Assembly (NCBI GenBank): GCA_021787665.1
Contig: JAJYLN010000004.1
Location: 1 to 64,000, forward strand
DNA length: 64,000 nucleotides
Source of the DNA: a bacterium
Lineage (GTDB): Bacteria > JAMCPX01
Direction: 5' to 3'
A program made the translations under genes and the position numbers. Under the pieces are notes generated by a model. That model searched no databases and was not told where the DNA came from. It worked only from the letters and a program-made list of their open reading frames with translations. Positions 27,084 to 36,876 of the stretch are shown here, piece by piece. Position 1 is the first letter of the stretch, and the number at the start of each line of letters is the position of its first letter.

Positions 27084-27729
27084 TATAACAAGCATCGTGG
27101 TGGGGCCACTCTGGGTCAACAGCTACCTTGTGTGGGACAGGGCAACGGGAGACGGTATTCTCGTGGACCCGGGGGATGAAGGCGAACGGCTGATCGAGAC
27201 CATCAGGAGCAGCGGTGTGAAGATAAAGAGTATCATAATTACACATGGACATTTCGACCACATCAAAGACGCGGGCTATGTCAGCTCGGCCCTGAAGGCG
27301 CCCGTGCTCGCCCATAAAGACGAGGTGCCCCTCATCGAGCACGTCGCCGAACAAGCGGTGATGTTCGGCCTTCCGCCGGTAAAGCCGCCGCGCATTGCCG
27401 GCTATCTCAACGATGGCGATGTCGTGTCCGTATCGTCCTATAGCTTCGAGGTACACAGCACACCCGGGCATTCGCCGGGGAGCATAACCCTTTATAGCAG
27501 GTCGGAAGGCGTGGCCTTCGTGGGAGATCTGATATTTCACGAATCGGTGGGCAGGACGGACCTTCCCGGCGGGGATGACGATACCCTGCTGGCCAGCATC
27601 CGGAGGCATATCCTGTCCTTGCCGGACAGCACGAAGCTGCTGGCCGGCCACGGGGAGCCTACGACGGTAGCGCACGAGAGGGCTTACAATCCATTTTTAG
27701 CGGAGATGTATAGAGATGAAGCTCGATAA
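27076..27729 (+). CDS. MBL-fold metallohydrolase (glyoxalase II-like)
   Basis: THGHFDHI motif, HSTPGHSPGS. Confidence 0.92.
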   Translation: MLDITSIVVGPLWVNSYLVWDRATGDGILVDPGDEGERLIETIRSSGVKIKSIIITHGHFDHIKDAGYVSSALKAPVLAHKDEVPLIEHVAEQAVMFGLPPVKPPRIAGYLNDGDVVSVSSYSFEVHSTPGHSPGSITLYSRSEGVAFVGDLIFHESVGRTDLPGGDDDTLLASIRRHILSLPDSTKLLAGHGEPTTVAHERAYNPFLAEMYRDEAR

Positions 27730-28927
27730 TAAGATCATACTGCTCGGTGTAACGGGCGGCATAGCCGCCTACAAGGCACTCGAACTCGTTAGACTGTTGG
27801 TAAAGCAACATGCCATCGTCAACGTCGTCATGACGGCGAACGCAGAGAGGTTCGTCGGAAAGATGTCCTTTCAGGCGCTCTCCGGCAACCCTGTGCTATC
27901 GGATACCTTCGACCTCGCTGCAGGCGCTGAGATCAAGCATATCTCCGTGCCCGACGATGCGGACATAGCCGTGGTAGCGCCGGCAACGGCTGATTTCATC
28001 GGGAAGGTGGCGCACGGCATAGCGGACGACATGCTCACGACGATGATGCTCGCGATGACCGGGCCCGTACTCATTGCCCCGTCCATGAATGTCCACATGT
28101 ACGGGAACAGGATCGTGCAGGACAATATACGGAGACTGAAACAGTACGGGTATCACTTCATGGAGCCCGGCGAGGGCTGGCTCGCGTGCGGGTACGAGGG
28201 CAAGGGCAGGCTTGCGGATCCCGAGCAGATCATGGACGAGACAGAGCTCCTCCTGACGAAGAAAGACCTCAAGAACAGGAAGGTCCTGGTAACCGCCGGT
28301 CCTACCCGTGAGTATCTCGATCCGGTACGGTTCATATCCAACCCCTCGTCCGGCAAGATGGGATACGCCATCGCGAGGGCCGCACGGATGAGGGGTGCCC
28401 GTGTTACGCTCGTATCGGGGAAGGTCACCCTGAAGCCGCCCTATGGTGTCGACTTCATAGAGATCGAGTCCGCCCGTCAGATGCTCGAGCAGGTGAGCAG
28501 CCTGTTCAAAAAAATGGACGCCATCGTCATGACGAGCGCTGTCTCGGATTTCGCCCCGTCGCAAAAGAGCGCGCAGAAGATAAAGAAGACCTCGCAGTTT
28601 CTCGATATAAGGCTGGACCGAACTCCCGACATCCTCTCCCATATAGCAAAGGACAAGGGCAGGAGGGTCATCGTCGGCTTTGCCGCAGAGACAGACAATC
28701 TGCAGCAATACGCAAAGGAGAAGCTGAGGCGCAAGCACATGGACATGATCGTCGCGAACGACGTCACGGACAGGGACAGCGGCTTCGGCGTCGATACGAA
28801 CAAGGCATTGCTGATATTCAAAGACGGGACCATGCAGGACCTCCCGGTCATGCAGAAGTCTGTGCTCGCGAACGTGATACTCGACAGACTATCGCTGCTA
28901 ATCACCGGGAGAAAAGCCGGGAAATAA
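27716..28927 (+). CDS. coaBC: bifunctional phosphopantothenoylcysteine decarboxylase / phosphopantothenate-cysteine ligase
   Basis: LGVTGGIAAYKALELVRLL, PSMNVHMY, VLVTAGPTREYLDPVRFISNPSSGKMGYA. Confidence 0.96.
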   Translation: MKLDNKIILLGVTGGIAAYKALELVRLLVKQHAIVNVVMTANAERFVGKMSFQALSGNPVLSDTFDLAAGAEIKHISVPDDADIAVVAPATADFIGKVAHGIADDMLTTMMLAMTGPVLIAPSMNVHMYGNRIVQDNIRRLKQYGYHFMEPGEGWLACGYEGKGRLADPEQIMDETELLLTKKDLKNRKVLVTAGPTREYLDPVRFISNPSSGKMGYAIARAARMRGARVTLVSGKVTLKPPYGVDFIEIESARQMLEQVSSLFKKMDAIVMTSAVSDFAPSQKSAQKIKKTSQFLDIRLDRTPDILSHIAKDKGRRVIVGFAAETDNLQQYAKEKLRRKHMDMIVANDVTDRDSGFGVDTNKALLIFKDGTMQDLPVMQKSVLANVILDRLSLLITGRKAGK

Positions 28928-28937
28928 AATCGACGGC

Positions 28938-29507
28938 TCAGGGTGTGTCTGCAATAATCTCGATGAGGGACCTGATGAACCTGCAGGTAAGTCCCCATAT
29001 AAAGTAGTCGCCGTAGACATAGCCGCTTACCGAAAACTCGCTCTCCCGTATGTTGACGGTGCGCGCTGTGTAATTCGACTCGTCCATAAAGAAATCGAAC
29101 GGAACCGTGAAGGCCTCCACCACCTCGGACTTCTGCAGCCTGAACGCGGGCTCCGACCGAAGGACCGCGACGAACGGCGTTATGATGAAGCCGCTGATAG
29201 GCACGCTGTCGTCGTGGAACCTGCCGAGTATCTCGAACTCGCTGCCGTCTATGCCGATCTCTTCACGCGTTTCCCGTAGAGCCGCATCGAGCGCTGTCTC
29301 ACCCTTCTCTAAGGCCCCCCCCGGAAAAGATACCTGGTCGGAATGATACCCGATGTCCTGTGCCTTCTTCGTAAGCAGGAGCCTGGGCACGCCGATGCCG
29401 TTATCGAGGAAGATTGCAAGGACGGACGCCCTGCGCATACGGTCTGCGCTCAACTCCCTAGGCTGCAGATGCCGCAATCTGTCCCTGAGTATGCCGATGT
29501 AGTCCAT
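28938..29507 (-). CDS. NUDIX hydrolase (CoA-pyrophosphatase-like)
   Basis: Nudix box GGALEKGETALDAALRETREEIGI; convergent with coaBC. Confidence 0.9.
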   Translation of the reverse strand: MDYIGILRDRLRHLQPRELSADRMRRASVLAIFLDNGIGVPRLLLTKKAQDIGYHSDQVSFPGGALEKGETALDAALRETREEIGIDGSEFEILGRFHDDSVPISGFIITPFVAVLRSEPAFRLQKSEVVEAFTVPFDFFMDESNYTARTVNIRESEFSVSGYVYGDYFIWGLTCRFIRSLIEIIADTP

Positions 29508-29710
29508 GTTTGGAATCCTGTCGACTTAGACACATACCCCCTGTCCAAACAGCCAGTCAACTCATCCCGTCTGAAGGACGCGATGTTACGCTTCTATGCA
29601 TCGATCCCTAAGAAGAAGTCGTGTACAAGTTCATTGCCCCATAACGCCGGCTCCATGACAGCGAGCCCTGCATACGATACCCTTGCCGTCCACGCCAAGA
29701 CGTCATTTTT

Positions 29711-29727
29711 TGTCATCTGTCAGGACA
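29711..29727. promoter_or_regulatory. TGTC repeats/dyad (TGTCATCTGTCAGGACA), possible activator site
   Basis: About 95-111 bp upstream of predicted pilin TSS. Confidence 0.35.
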
Positions 29728-29796
29728 TTTAACCGATATCCAATGCCTGCCTTTAAAATCTATTCGTCTTTTCAATAGGATACAAACTATCGACAT

Positions 29797-29810
29797 GGTA
29801 TATTCTTTGC
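29797..29810 (+). promoter_or_regulatory. sigma54 promoter of the pilin gene
   Basis: ATGGTATATTCTTTGCATAG: TGGTAT-N5-TTGC, GG-N10-GC; predicted TSS about 29822. Confidence 0.6.
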
Positions 29811-29849
29811 ATAGTTCTATGGACATAAACTCAAAAGGAGGAAAGGTTT

Positions 29850-30335
29850 ATGAAAGGACAAAAAGGTTTTACGCTGATCGAGTTGATGGTGGTCGTCGTG
29901 ATCATCGGAATACTCGCGGCGATAGCGATCCCGAATTTCATTGCGATGCAAAAGAGGGCAAAGGAGGCGTCCGTCAAGGCCAATATGCACACCATAGATC
30001 TTGCTCTTGAAGACTACGCTGTAACGACAGGAGGGGTATATCCAGTAGATCCAACAGGTGATACGAACTTCCTGAGCCACTTGCCAAACAGCACGCTACC
30101 CTCAGACCCTTATGGGATAACCCCCAATCCTTATATCAAGCCGCAGGCGGAGACGTCGGGTCCACTCCAAGCGGCACTCGTTGCAGGCAATTCTGCGTGC
30201 ACAGTGAATACGGCTGGTGGTATGTTCTACTTCTATTCGGATACGACAGATCCGACATTTTGGGCACTCACAGGATGCAATGACGCTTCCGTCATCCTGG
30301 CGCCCAATCAATTGCCTTTGACTGAGCACAACTAA
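29850..30335 (+). CDS. type IV pilin / pseudopilin-like protein
   Basis: MKGQKG|FTLIELMVVVVIIGILAAIAIPNF class III signal; SD AAAGGAGG. Confidence 0.93.
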   Translation: MKGQKGFTLIELMVVVVIIGILAAIAIPNFIAMQKRAKEASVKANMHTIDLALEDYAVTTGGVYPVDPTGDTNFLSHLPNSTLPSDPYGITPNPYIKPQAETSGPLQAALVAGNSACTVNTAGGMFYFYSDTTDPTFWALTGCNDASVILAPNQLPLTEHN

Positions 30336-30367
30336 CCCGGGAACAGGCTAAATCCGATAACGCGATG

Positions 30368-30410
30368 AGTGGTAATTTGCCGATGAGCGAATTACCACTT
30401 ATTTTTTATT
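30368..30410 (+). terminator. rho-independent terminator after the pilin gene
   Basis: AGTGGTAATT-N12-AATTACCACT followed by TATTTTTTATT. Confidence 0.85.
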
Positions 30411-30413
30411 ACC

Positions 30414-31337
30414 ATGACGGCAATAACATGTAAGGACATCCATTTTTCCTATAAGCCAGCCTTTTTAAAAAGATATGACGTGTTGAAGGGACTGAGCTTC
30501 GCAGTCGCGGAGGGGAGTATATACGGGTTCCTCGGCATCAACGGCGCAGGAAAGACGACCACCATTAAGTTGCTGAACAACTTCATAAAGCCAGACACAG
30601 GCACGGTAACAATATTCGGCCTCGATGCCCGGGACATCAGGGCAAGGTCATTCATAGGCTATATGCCTGAAAACCCCGGCTTCTATGCCTATCTGAATGC
30701 GCGGGAGTTTTTGACCTTTATCTCGAGGCTGAAGGGGACAGACAGGGCCGAAATTAAAAGCAGCGTTGATGACCTGTTAAGATTGGTAGGGCTCGAGGGA
30801 CACGCAGATATGCCGGTCAGCAGGTATTCAAAGGGCATGGGCCAGAGACTGGGTCTTGCACAGGCACTTATAGGCAACCCGGCGCTCGTTATCCTCGATG
30901 AGCCCATGGCCAATCTGGACCCTATCGGCAGGAGGGCCTTCAGGGATATCTTCTTAACATTGAAAGAGCAGGGCAAGACCCTGTTCTTCAGCACGCACAT
31001 CATACCGGATGTCGAGACGCTATGCGATAAGGTCGGCATACTGATGAATGGCATGATTGTAAAGGAAGGCAGTCTCGACGATCTCATTGCTTCTCACATC
31101 GAGTACATCGAATGTATTCTACGGGGGAGGGAAGCGGCCGCGTTTGCGGAAAGGTACAGGTCACAGGCGCTGGGCGTGACAGTACAGGCCGATAATGCGA
31201 TCCTCAGGTTTGCAGACGAAAAGCTCGCAGACGCGATAGTAAGGGACCTCGCGGGCTCGACGGTAAGGATGGTTTCCCTGGAGGCACATACGCAATCGCT
31301 CGAGGACATTTTCCTCCATGTAGCAGGCGGCAGATGA
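30414..31337 (+). CDS. ABC transporter ATP-binding protein
   Basis: GINGAGKTTTIKLL Walker A, YSKGMGQRLGLAQAL signature, LVILDEPMANLDP. Confidence 0.95.
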   Translation: MTAITCKDIHFSYKPAFLKRYDVLKGLSFAVAEGSIYGFLGINGAGKTTTIKLLNNFIKPDTGTVTIFGLDARDIRARSFIGYMPENPGFYAYLNAREFLTFISRLKGTDRAEIKSSVDDLLRLVGLEGHADMPVSRYSKGMGQRLGLAQALIGNPALVILDEPMANLDPIGRRAFRDIFLTLKEQGKTLFFSTHIIPDVETLCDKVGILMNGMIVKEGSLDDLIASHIEYIECILRGREAAAFAERYRSQALGVTVQADNAILRFADEKLADAIVRDLAGSTVRMVSLEAHTQSLEDIFLHVAGGR

Positions 31338-32137
31338 AAAAGGTCTCCATTATCGCTATGAATACCCTGAAGGAGGCCATACGGGACAGGATTGTATATG
31401 TGACCCTGTTCCTTATGCTGCTGGGGCTCCTTGCTTCCCAGGTCATTACCCCGCTCACTCTGGGCGAGCAGATAAAGGTGATCCAGGACCTCAGCCTCGC
31501 CTTCATGAATTTCTTCAGCGTCGTCATCGTCATATTCGTCGGCACCTCCGTTATACGGAGGGAGCTGGACCTGAAGACGATCCAGTTGATACTCTCGAGG
31601 CCCGTGCGCAGGTATCAGTTTATCGTGGGCAAATTCCTCGGCATGGTGCTCCTCGATATCATCATCCTCTTCATCATGGGGGCCGGCGTCATACTCAATA
31701 TACTCCTTATCGATAAAGGCATTTATTACTCGATGTGGTATTTCCATGAAGTTCACTACAGGGCACTCATTACAGCCATGGCCTTTATGGCCTTGCAGCT
31801 CGTGGTACTGAACGCGATCTCGCTATGCTTCTCGACCATAGCATCCTCCTCTGTCTTAGGGGCCATTTTCACGTTCTTCCTGTACATGGTCGGCATGTTT
31901 ACGCAGGACCTCAACGTGCTTTTGAAGATGGTACACACATCGTACCTTACCTTTATCATAACATGCATCTATTATATTCTACCGAACCTCTCTATACTGG
32001 ACTTGAAGAACCAGGCCATCTACGGCATAGTCCCCAATTTCAACCAGGCTGCGTTCCTCGTACTGTATGCCTTGCTCTATGCAGGCTTTTTACTTATAGT
32101 CTCGGTGCTGCTATTCGGGAACAAAGAGATAAAATGA
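31334..32137 (+). CDS. ABC-2 type transporter permease
   Basis: Multi-TM, ATGA overlap with ATPase gene. Confidence 0.9.
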   Translation: MKKVSIIAMNTLKEAIRDRIVYVTLFLMLLGLLASQVITPLTLGEQIKVIQDLSLAFMNFFSVVIVIFVGTSVIRRELDLKTIQLILSRPVRRYQFIVGKFLGMVLLDIIILFIMGAGVILNILLIDKGIYYSMWYFHEVHYRALITAMAFMALQLVVLNAISLCFSTIASSSVLGAIFTFFLYMVGMFTQDLNVLLKMVHTSYLTFIITCIYYILPNLSILDLKNQAIYGIVPNFNQAAFLVLYALLYAGFLLIVSVLLFGNKEIK

Positions 32138-33027
32138 AAAGGGTATGCCGCAAGACCGCTATGGTAATCGCCCCTGTGGTGCTGCTCCTGTGTTCCGTAC
32201 TCGACCTTTCCCTCTACCAGAAAGACAGGATGAGGGGACACGGCCTTCAGGAGCTTGCGCTGTTCCCCGCAGGCAGGCTCATAAAGTCAGTCGTACTCGG
32301 ATACGATAACTTCTTTGCAGACATTTACTGGATGCAGTCCATACAGTATATAGGCGAGCATTTTGCGACGAACAGGAAATTTCCTCTCCTCTATCATATA
32401 TACGATGTCGTCACCCGGCTGGATCCCGGATTCATAGATGCATACAACTTCGGCGCATTCATCATTGCCACGTACAGCAGGGACCCCCAGTCCGCAATGG
32501 GTCTTTTAAAGCTCGGCATGGAGAGGAACCCGGACCGCTGGCAGATACCGTTCCAGGCAGGCTTCATCAGTTTTGCATACTATGGCAACATCAAGCAGGC
32601 AATCCATTACTTCAAGCGTGCAAGCACCTTGCCCGGTCACCCCTCGTATATCGACCAGTACATCGCCTTCCTGGACGAAAAACAGGGAGACCTTCACCTT
32701 TCCCTTACGATGTGGAAAGACCTGTACGACAATACCGAGGTCCCCCTGACAAGGACCATCTGTGCATATAATATACTCAGGCTCGACATCAAAATAGAGG
32801 AAGGCAAGCTGAGGGAGGCGGTAGAACGCTTTACGAAGGACAGGCACCGTCTTCCGTACAGTCTGCATACTCTCGTACGATTGGGCTATATCGATAGCTA
32901 TGCAAGCGTACTCCCGTGGAAGTCCTTTGGCTACGTGCCCGCTACGGGCAGGATCCTAGCGCCCCGGCTTACCTGGCAGGACGTGGGCCGATTTATGTCT
33001 TTGAAAAAAAGAGCACTCCCATGGTAA
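32134..33027 (+). CDS. TPR-like membrane-anchored protein
   Basis: MKRVCRKTAMVIAPVVLLLCSVLDLSL...; ATG at 32134 overlaps the permease stop; the ORF-track start at 31825 lies inside the permease gene. Confidence 0.75.
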   Translation: MKRVCRKTAMVIAPVVLLLCSVLDLSLYQKDRMRGHGLQELALFPAGRLIKSVVLGYDNFFADIYWMQSIQYIGEHFATNRKFPLLYHIYDVVTRLDPGFIDAYNFGAFIIATYSRDPQSAMGLLKLGMERNPDRWQIPFQAGFISFAYYGNIKQAIHYFKRASTLPGHPSYIDQYIAFLDEKQGDLHLSLTMWKDLYDNTEVPLTRTICAYNILRLDIKIEEGKLREAVERFTKDRHRLPYSLHTLVRLGYIDSYASVLPWKSFGYVPATGRILAPRLTWQDVGRFMSLKKRALPW

Positions 33028-34349
33028 CCATCCTCGACCGGGACTTCATGTCCGTCAAGAGCCTATCGAAGGGTATCCTCGCTCTATTCCTCCTCCTTTT
33101 CCCCTTGGCTGCCGGGGGCAATACATGGCTCGGCTTCAGGAGCACGACGGGTATTTTTATCATGGAGACCATGATCGCGGTCACCGGTATGCTGGTTCTG
33201 GGATTTTACAACGATCTGTTCGAACAGGTCCGTCGTCTGGGTCCCTTCCAATGGCTCGTTTTGTTATCAAGCGTGGCCTACCTGTCGATAACTATTGTCA
33301 GCATGCTTTTATCTATAGATATGTTCAAAAGCGAGGGGGATGTCTTTGTGTACCTGTCCGCTGTCATTCTGCTCTTCTCCCTGAACTTTACATTCGATGA
33401 AGACCGTGCCGAAGGCCTGCTGGTTCTGCTGGTGATCGCAGGCACCGTGGTTGCGGGCATCGGTATATATCAGGCAGGCTACTGGTTTTCTCACTTCCTC
33501 ACCATAGAGAGAGCGCATCGGATTAGCAACCCTGACATCTTAAACATGATACGATACACCTTCCGTGCTACGGGTACGTTCGAGCACCCGAACGTTATGG
33601 CAGGGTTCCTGCTCATGATCATGCCTCCCTCATACCTGCTCGCGATAGAGAAGCGGGGCAATCTCAAATACCTCTTTTATGCGCTCGCACTGCTCTTAAC
33701 CGTGGGGCTATTTGTTACCTACTCCCGGGCAGGGATCCTATTGTATCTGCTGTCTCTGCCGTTTATGTTTCTGGTGTTAAGGAAGCGGTTCTCTCCTAAA
33801 AAGATACTGCTCTCCCTTCTTGCCATAGTCGCCCTGGCAGGCATAGCGAGCGGGATTATTATATCGACCTATAGTAGCTATAACAAGCGCACGCTGGCCC
33901 ATAAATATTCTCCTTCAAGACTACTCGTAGCCAGCGATATGTCCTTTATAGCGAGGAAGAATTACGCTATCACCGCGCTGAGGGTGATACGGCATAATCC
34001 ATGGTTCGGCACGGGCCCTGGAACATACGAGATTGCAGCGAGAGGGTACCAGGTAGGGGCCTTCTATTCCAGGCATGTGCACAACAACTATCTTGAGCTC
34101 ACGAGCGAGGTCGGCATCTTCGGCCTCATCAGCTATCTTCTTTTTATCATAGGGACCATTATCCTATTGCTTCGGGCAGCCCGACACGGTGTCCTGCTGG
34201 CAGGCATGATACTGCTATCGATAGGATGCTTTGCTATCCATACTGCCGTGGATTTCGATTATTCGTCTCCGGCCGTCGTATGGCTCTTGTTTATCTATGG
34301 CGCGATAGCATTGATCTTAGGAAAGGAGAAGCGCACGCATGAAGCCTGA
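33021..34349 (+). CDS. O-antigen ligase / Wzy_C family membrane protein
   Basis: Multi-TM; WFGTGPGTYEIAARGYQVGAFYSRHVHNNYLELTSEVGIFGLISYL. Confidence 0.88.
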   Translation: MVTILDRDFMSVKSLSKGILALFLLLFPLAAGGNTWLGFRSTTGIFIMETMIAVTGMLVLGFYNDLFEQVRRLGPFQWLVLLSSVAYLSITIVSMLLSIDMFKSEGDVFVYLSAVILLFSLNFTFDEDRAEGLLVLLVIAGTVVAGIGIYQAGYWFSHFLTIERAHRISNPDILNMIRYTFRATGTFEHPNVMAGFLLMIMPPSYLLAIEKRGNLKYLFYALALLLTVGLFVTYSRAGILLYLLSLPFMFLVLRKRFSPKKILLSLLAIVALAGIASGIIISTYSSYNKRTLAHKYSPSRLLVASDMSFIARKNYAITALRVIRHNPWFGTGPGTYEIAARGYQVGAFYSRHVHNNYLELTSEVGIFGLISYLLFIIGTIILLLRAARHGVLLAGMILLSIGCFAIHTAVDFDYSSPAVVWLLFIYGAIALILGKEKRTHEA

Positions 34350-35217
34350 TGGCCTCTTAAAAATCTTTTTCGTTGGTGCATTCTTTCTTGCCTTGCTCCT
34401 TTTGCAGACCAGGTATTATATGAGCAACAGATATGCGGACATGGCAGAGGACTTCTTTGATCAGCACGAATACACACTATCGTTCGAGGCAGCCAAGTCG
34501 GCCCTGCAACTGAGCATCCATAACACGCGTGCGTATGTCGTCATGGCAAAGTTTAATCTCCTGGCCTATGAAAGCACTCTGAAAGATGACTACTTTCACA
34601 CCGCGTTCGTTGCGATACGGGACGCTGTCCACAACTCCCCGTATCAGTCCTTCTACTATGACCTGGCCGGCCAGATCTACCTTGCACACAGGGACTTCAA
34701 GGAAGCTGCAAGGATGTACAGAATCGCACTATCACTGTATCCGCACTACCTGTATTTCTACAACATGCTCGCCTACGTGGACTATATCCGGGGCAATAAG
34801 GGCGCAGCACTTTCCGTATTGAGCGACTCGGAAAAGCTCATTGACGATTATCTCTATGTCTCGCATCCGGACGATATCGACATCCTTCACGGCCTCTTCC
34901 TCAAATCCTGCATTCTCTACGAAACCGGGGACAAACGAAAGGCGCTGCATCCGCTCACGCATATCCTGGATCTCGTCGATGACGGGATCCCGCTGAACAA
35001 CCCCGCACGGAGGGACAAACGGATAGTGCCACCGAGCTATATCAGGGCAATGGCACTGCACGACATGGGTATCATCTATGGCGTGCTGGACAACAAAGCG
35101 GAGGCCCGCGAGTATCTCGGCAATGCGGTCGTCCTGAATCCGCAGCTCAAGGGGAGGAACGATTTTTATATGATATTCAGTGTGTGCAAGCCGCCACCAT
35201 CGAAACAGCTCCCCTAA
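34339..35217 (+). CDS. TPR-repeat protein with N-terminal TM anchor
   Basis: Helical repeat pattern [29 protein letters not shown]...; overlaps previous gene. Confidence 0.75.
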   Translation: MKPDGLLKIFFVGAFFLALLLLQTRYYMSNRYADMAEDFFDQHEYTLSFEAAKSALQLSIHNTRAYVVMAKFNLLAYESTLKDDYFHTAFVAIRDAVHNSPYQSFYYDLAGQIYLAHRDFKEAARMYRIALSLYPHYLYFYNMLAYVDYIRGNKGAALSVLSDSEKLIDDYLYVSHPDDIDILHGLFLKSCILYETGDKRKALHPLTHILDLVDDGIPLNNPARRDKRIVPPSYIRAMALHDMGIIYGVLDNKAEAREYLGNAVVLNPQLKGRNDFYMIFSVCKPPPSKQLP

Positions 35218-35320
35218 CCTCTCTTTTCCTCCGAAGAGGAGAATATTTTCCTCCCGACCGCTTACCTTTTTCTTGCATAACGCCGCAAATTCCCCTATAT
35301 ATGCCCTGACAGGACATATG

Positions 35321-36871
35321 ATGTCTTACGAAAAGCGCATAAAAGAGCTTGAGCAGATGAACAGGCAGGCCGAGATCGGGGGCGGCGATGCCCGCATCAG
35401 GAAGCAGCACGAGGCAGGCAAGCTGACGGCGCGGGAGCGTATCGACGTCCTGCTCGACAAGGGGAGCTTCGTAGAGCTCGACAAGTTCGTCATGCACAGG
35501 GCGGTCGATTTCGGTATGGACAGGCAAAAATACCTTGGTGACGGCGTGGTCACGGGCTATGGAACCATCGACGGCAGGCTCGTCTATGTGTTCTCGCAAG
35601 ACTTCACGGTGTTCGGCGGCTCCCTTTCCGGCGCATACGCCAAGAAAATCTGCAAGATCATGGACATCGCCCTGAAAAACGGAGCGCCCCTGATCGGATT
35701 GAACGATTCCGGCGGCGCAAGGATCCAGGAGGGGGTGGAGAGCCTTGCCGGGTACGCGGACATATTCCTGCGCAACGTCCTTGTCTCCGGCGTCATCCCC
35801 CAGATCTCAGCGGTCATGGGTCCGTGCGCCGGTGGAGCTGTTTACTCGCCTGCGATTACTGACTTCATCTTCATGACCAAGGGCACGAGCTACATGTTCG
35901 TCACCGGCCCTGACGTGGTGAAGTCGGTGACGCACGAAGAGGTGACCAAGGAGGAACTCGGCGGCGCGATGACGCACGCCACGAAGAGCGGCATAGCGCA
36001 CTTCGTCTTCGACAACGATGAGGAATGCCTTGCCGGCGTGCGCGAGGTCATCGGCTTCATACCCTCGAACAACCTCGACGATCCGCCGTACCGGGAGACT
36101 TCAGACCCTGCGGAACGCCTGTCGCCGGAGCTCGAAAGCCTGATACCGGACCAGCCGAATAAGCCCTACGATATAAAAAATATCATATTCGCCACGGTGG
36201 ACGACGGCTATTTCCTCGAAGTTCACGAGTCCTACGCACCCAACATCGTGGTAGGCTTCGCACGGTACGGAGGCACTTCGGTAGGCATCGTCGCAAACCA
36301 GCCGGCGTACCTTGCGGGCACGCTCGACATCGATGCATCGGTGAAAGGGGCCCGGTTCGTGAGGTTCTGCGATGCCTTCAACATCCCCCTGATTACGCTG
36401 GAAGACGTACCGGGGTTCCTGCCCGGGACCGTACAGGAGCACGGGGGCATCATACGGCACGGCGCAAAGCTGCTGTACGCCTTCGCAGAGGCGACGGTTC
36501 CGAAGATCACGCTCATCACAAGGAAGGCGTACGGCGGAGCCTACGACGTTATGTCGAGCAAGCACATACGGGCTGATATCAACTATGCGTACCCGAGCGC
36601 GGAGATCGCGGTCATGGGTCCGGACGGGGCCGTCAATATCATATTCAGGAAGGATCTCGATGCGGCTGACAATCCGGAAGCAAAGCGTGCACAGCTCATA
36701 GAAGAATACCGGGAGAAGTTCGCGTCCCCCTGGAAGGCTGCCGAGCTCGGATACATCGATGAGATCATCAAGCCGTCCGAAACGAGGCGCAAGGTGATCA
36801 CGGCGCTGAAGATGCTCAAGAACAAGGTGGATACGAACCCGAAAAAGAAACACGGGAACATGCCGCTCTGA
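35321..36871 (+). CDS. acyl-CoA carboxylase carboxyltransferase subunit (propionyl/methylmalonyl-CoA type)
   Basis: [70 protein letters not shown]. Confidence 0.95.
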   Translation: MSYEKRIKELEQMNRQAEIGGGDARIRKQHEAGKLTARERIDVLLDKGSFVELDKFVMHRAVDFGMDRQKYLGDGVVTGYGTIDGRLVYVFSQDFTVFGGSLSGAYAKKICKIMDIALKNGAPLIGLNDSGGARIQEGVESLAGYADIFLRNVLVSGVIPQISAVMGPCAGGAVYSPAITDFIFMTKGTSYMFVTGPDVVKSVTHEEVTKEELGGAMTHATKSGIAHFVFDNDEECLAGVREVIGFIPSNNLDDPPYRETSDPAERLSPELESLIPDQPNKPYDIKNIIFATVDDGYFLEVHESYAPNIVVGFARYGGTSVGIVANQPAYLAGTLDIDASVKGARFVRFCDAFNIPLITLEDVPGFLPGTVQEHGGIIRHGAKLLYAFAEATVPKITLITRKAYGGAYDVMSSKHIRADINYAYPSAEIAVMGPDGAVNIIFRKDLDAADNPEAKRAQLIEEYREKFASPWKAAELGYIDEIIKPSETRRKVITALKMLKNKVDTNPKKKHGNMPL

Positions 36872-36876
36872 GTACT

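Noticed and set aside
31825-32133. Upstream extension of the TPR protein ORF
   Set aside because: Lies inside the permease gene in another frame; the true start is the ATGA overlap at 32134.
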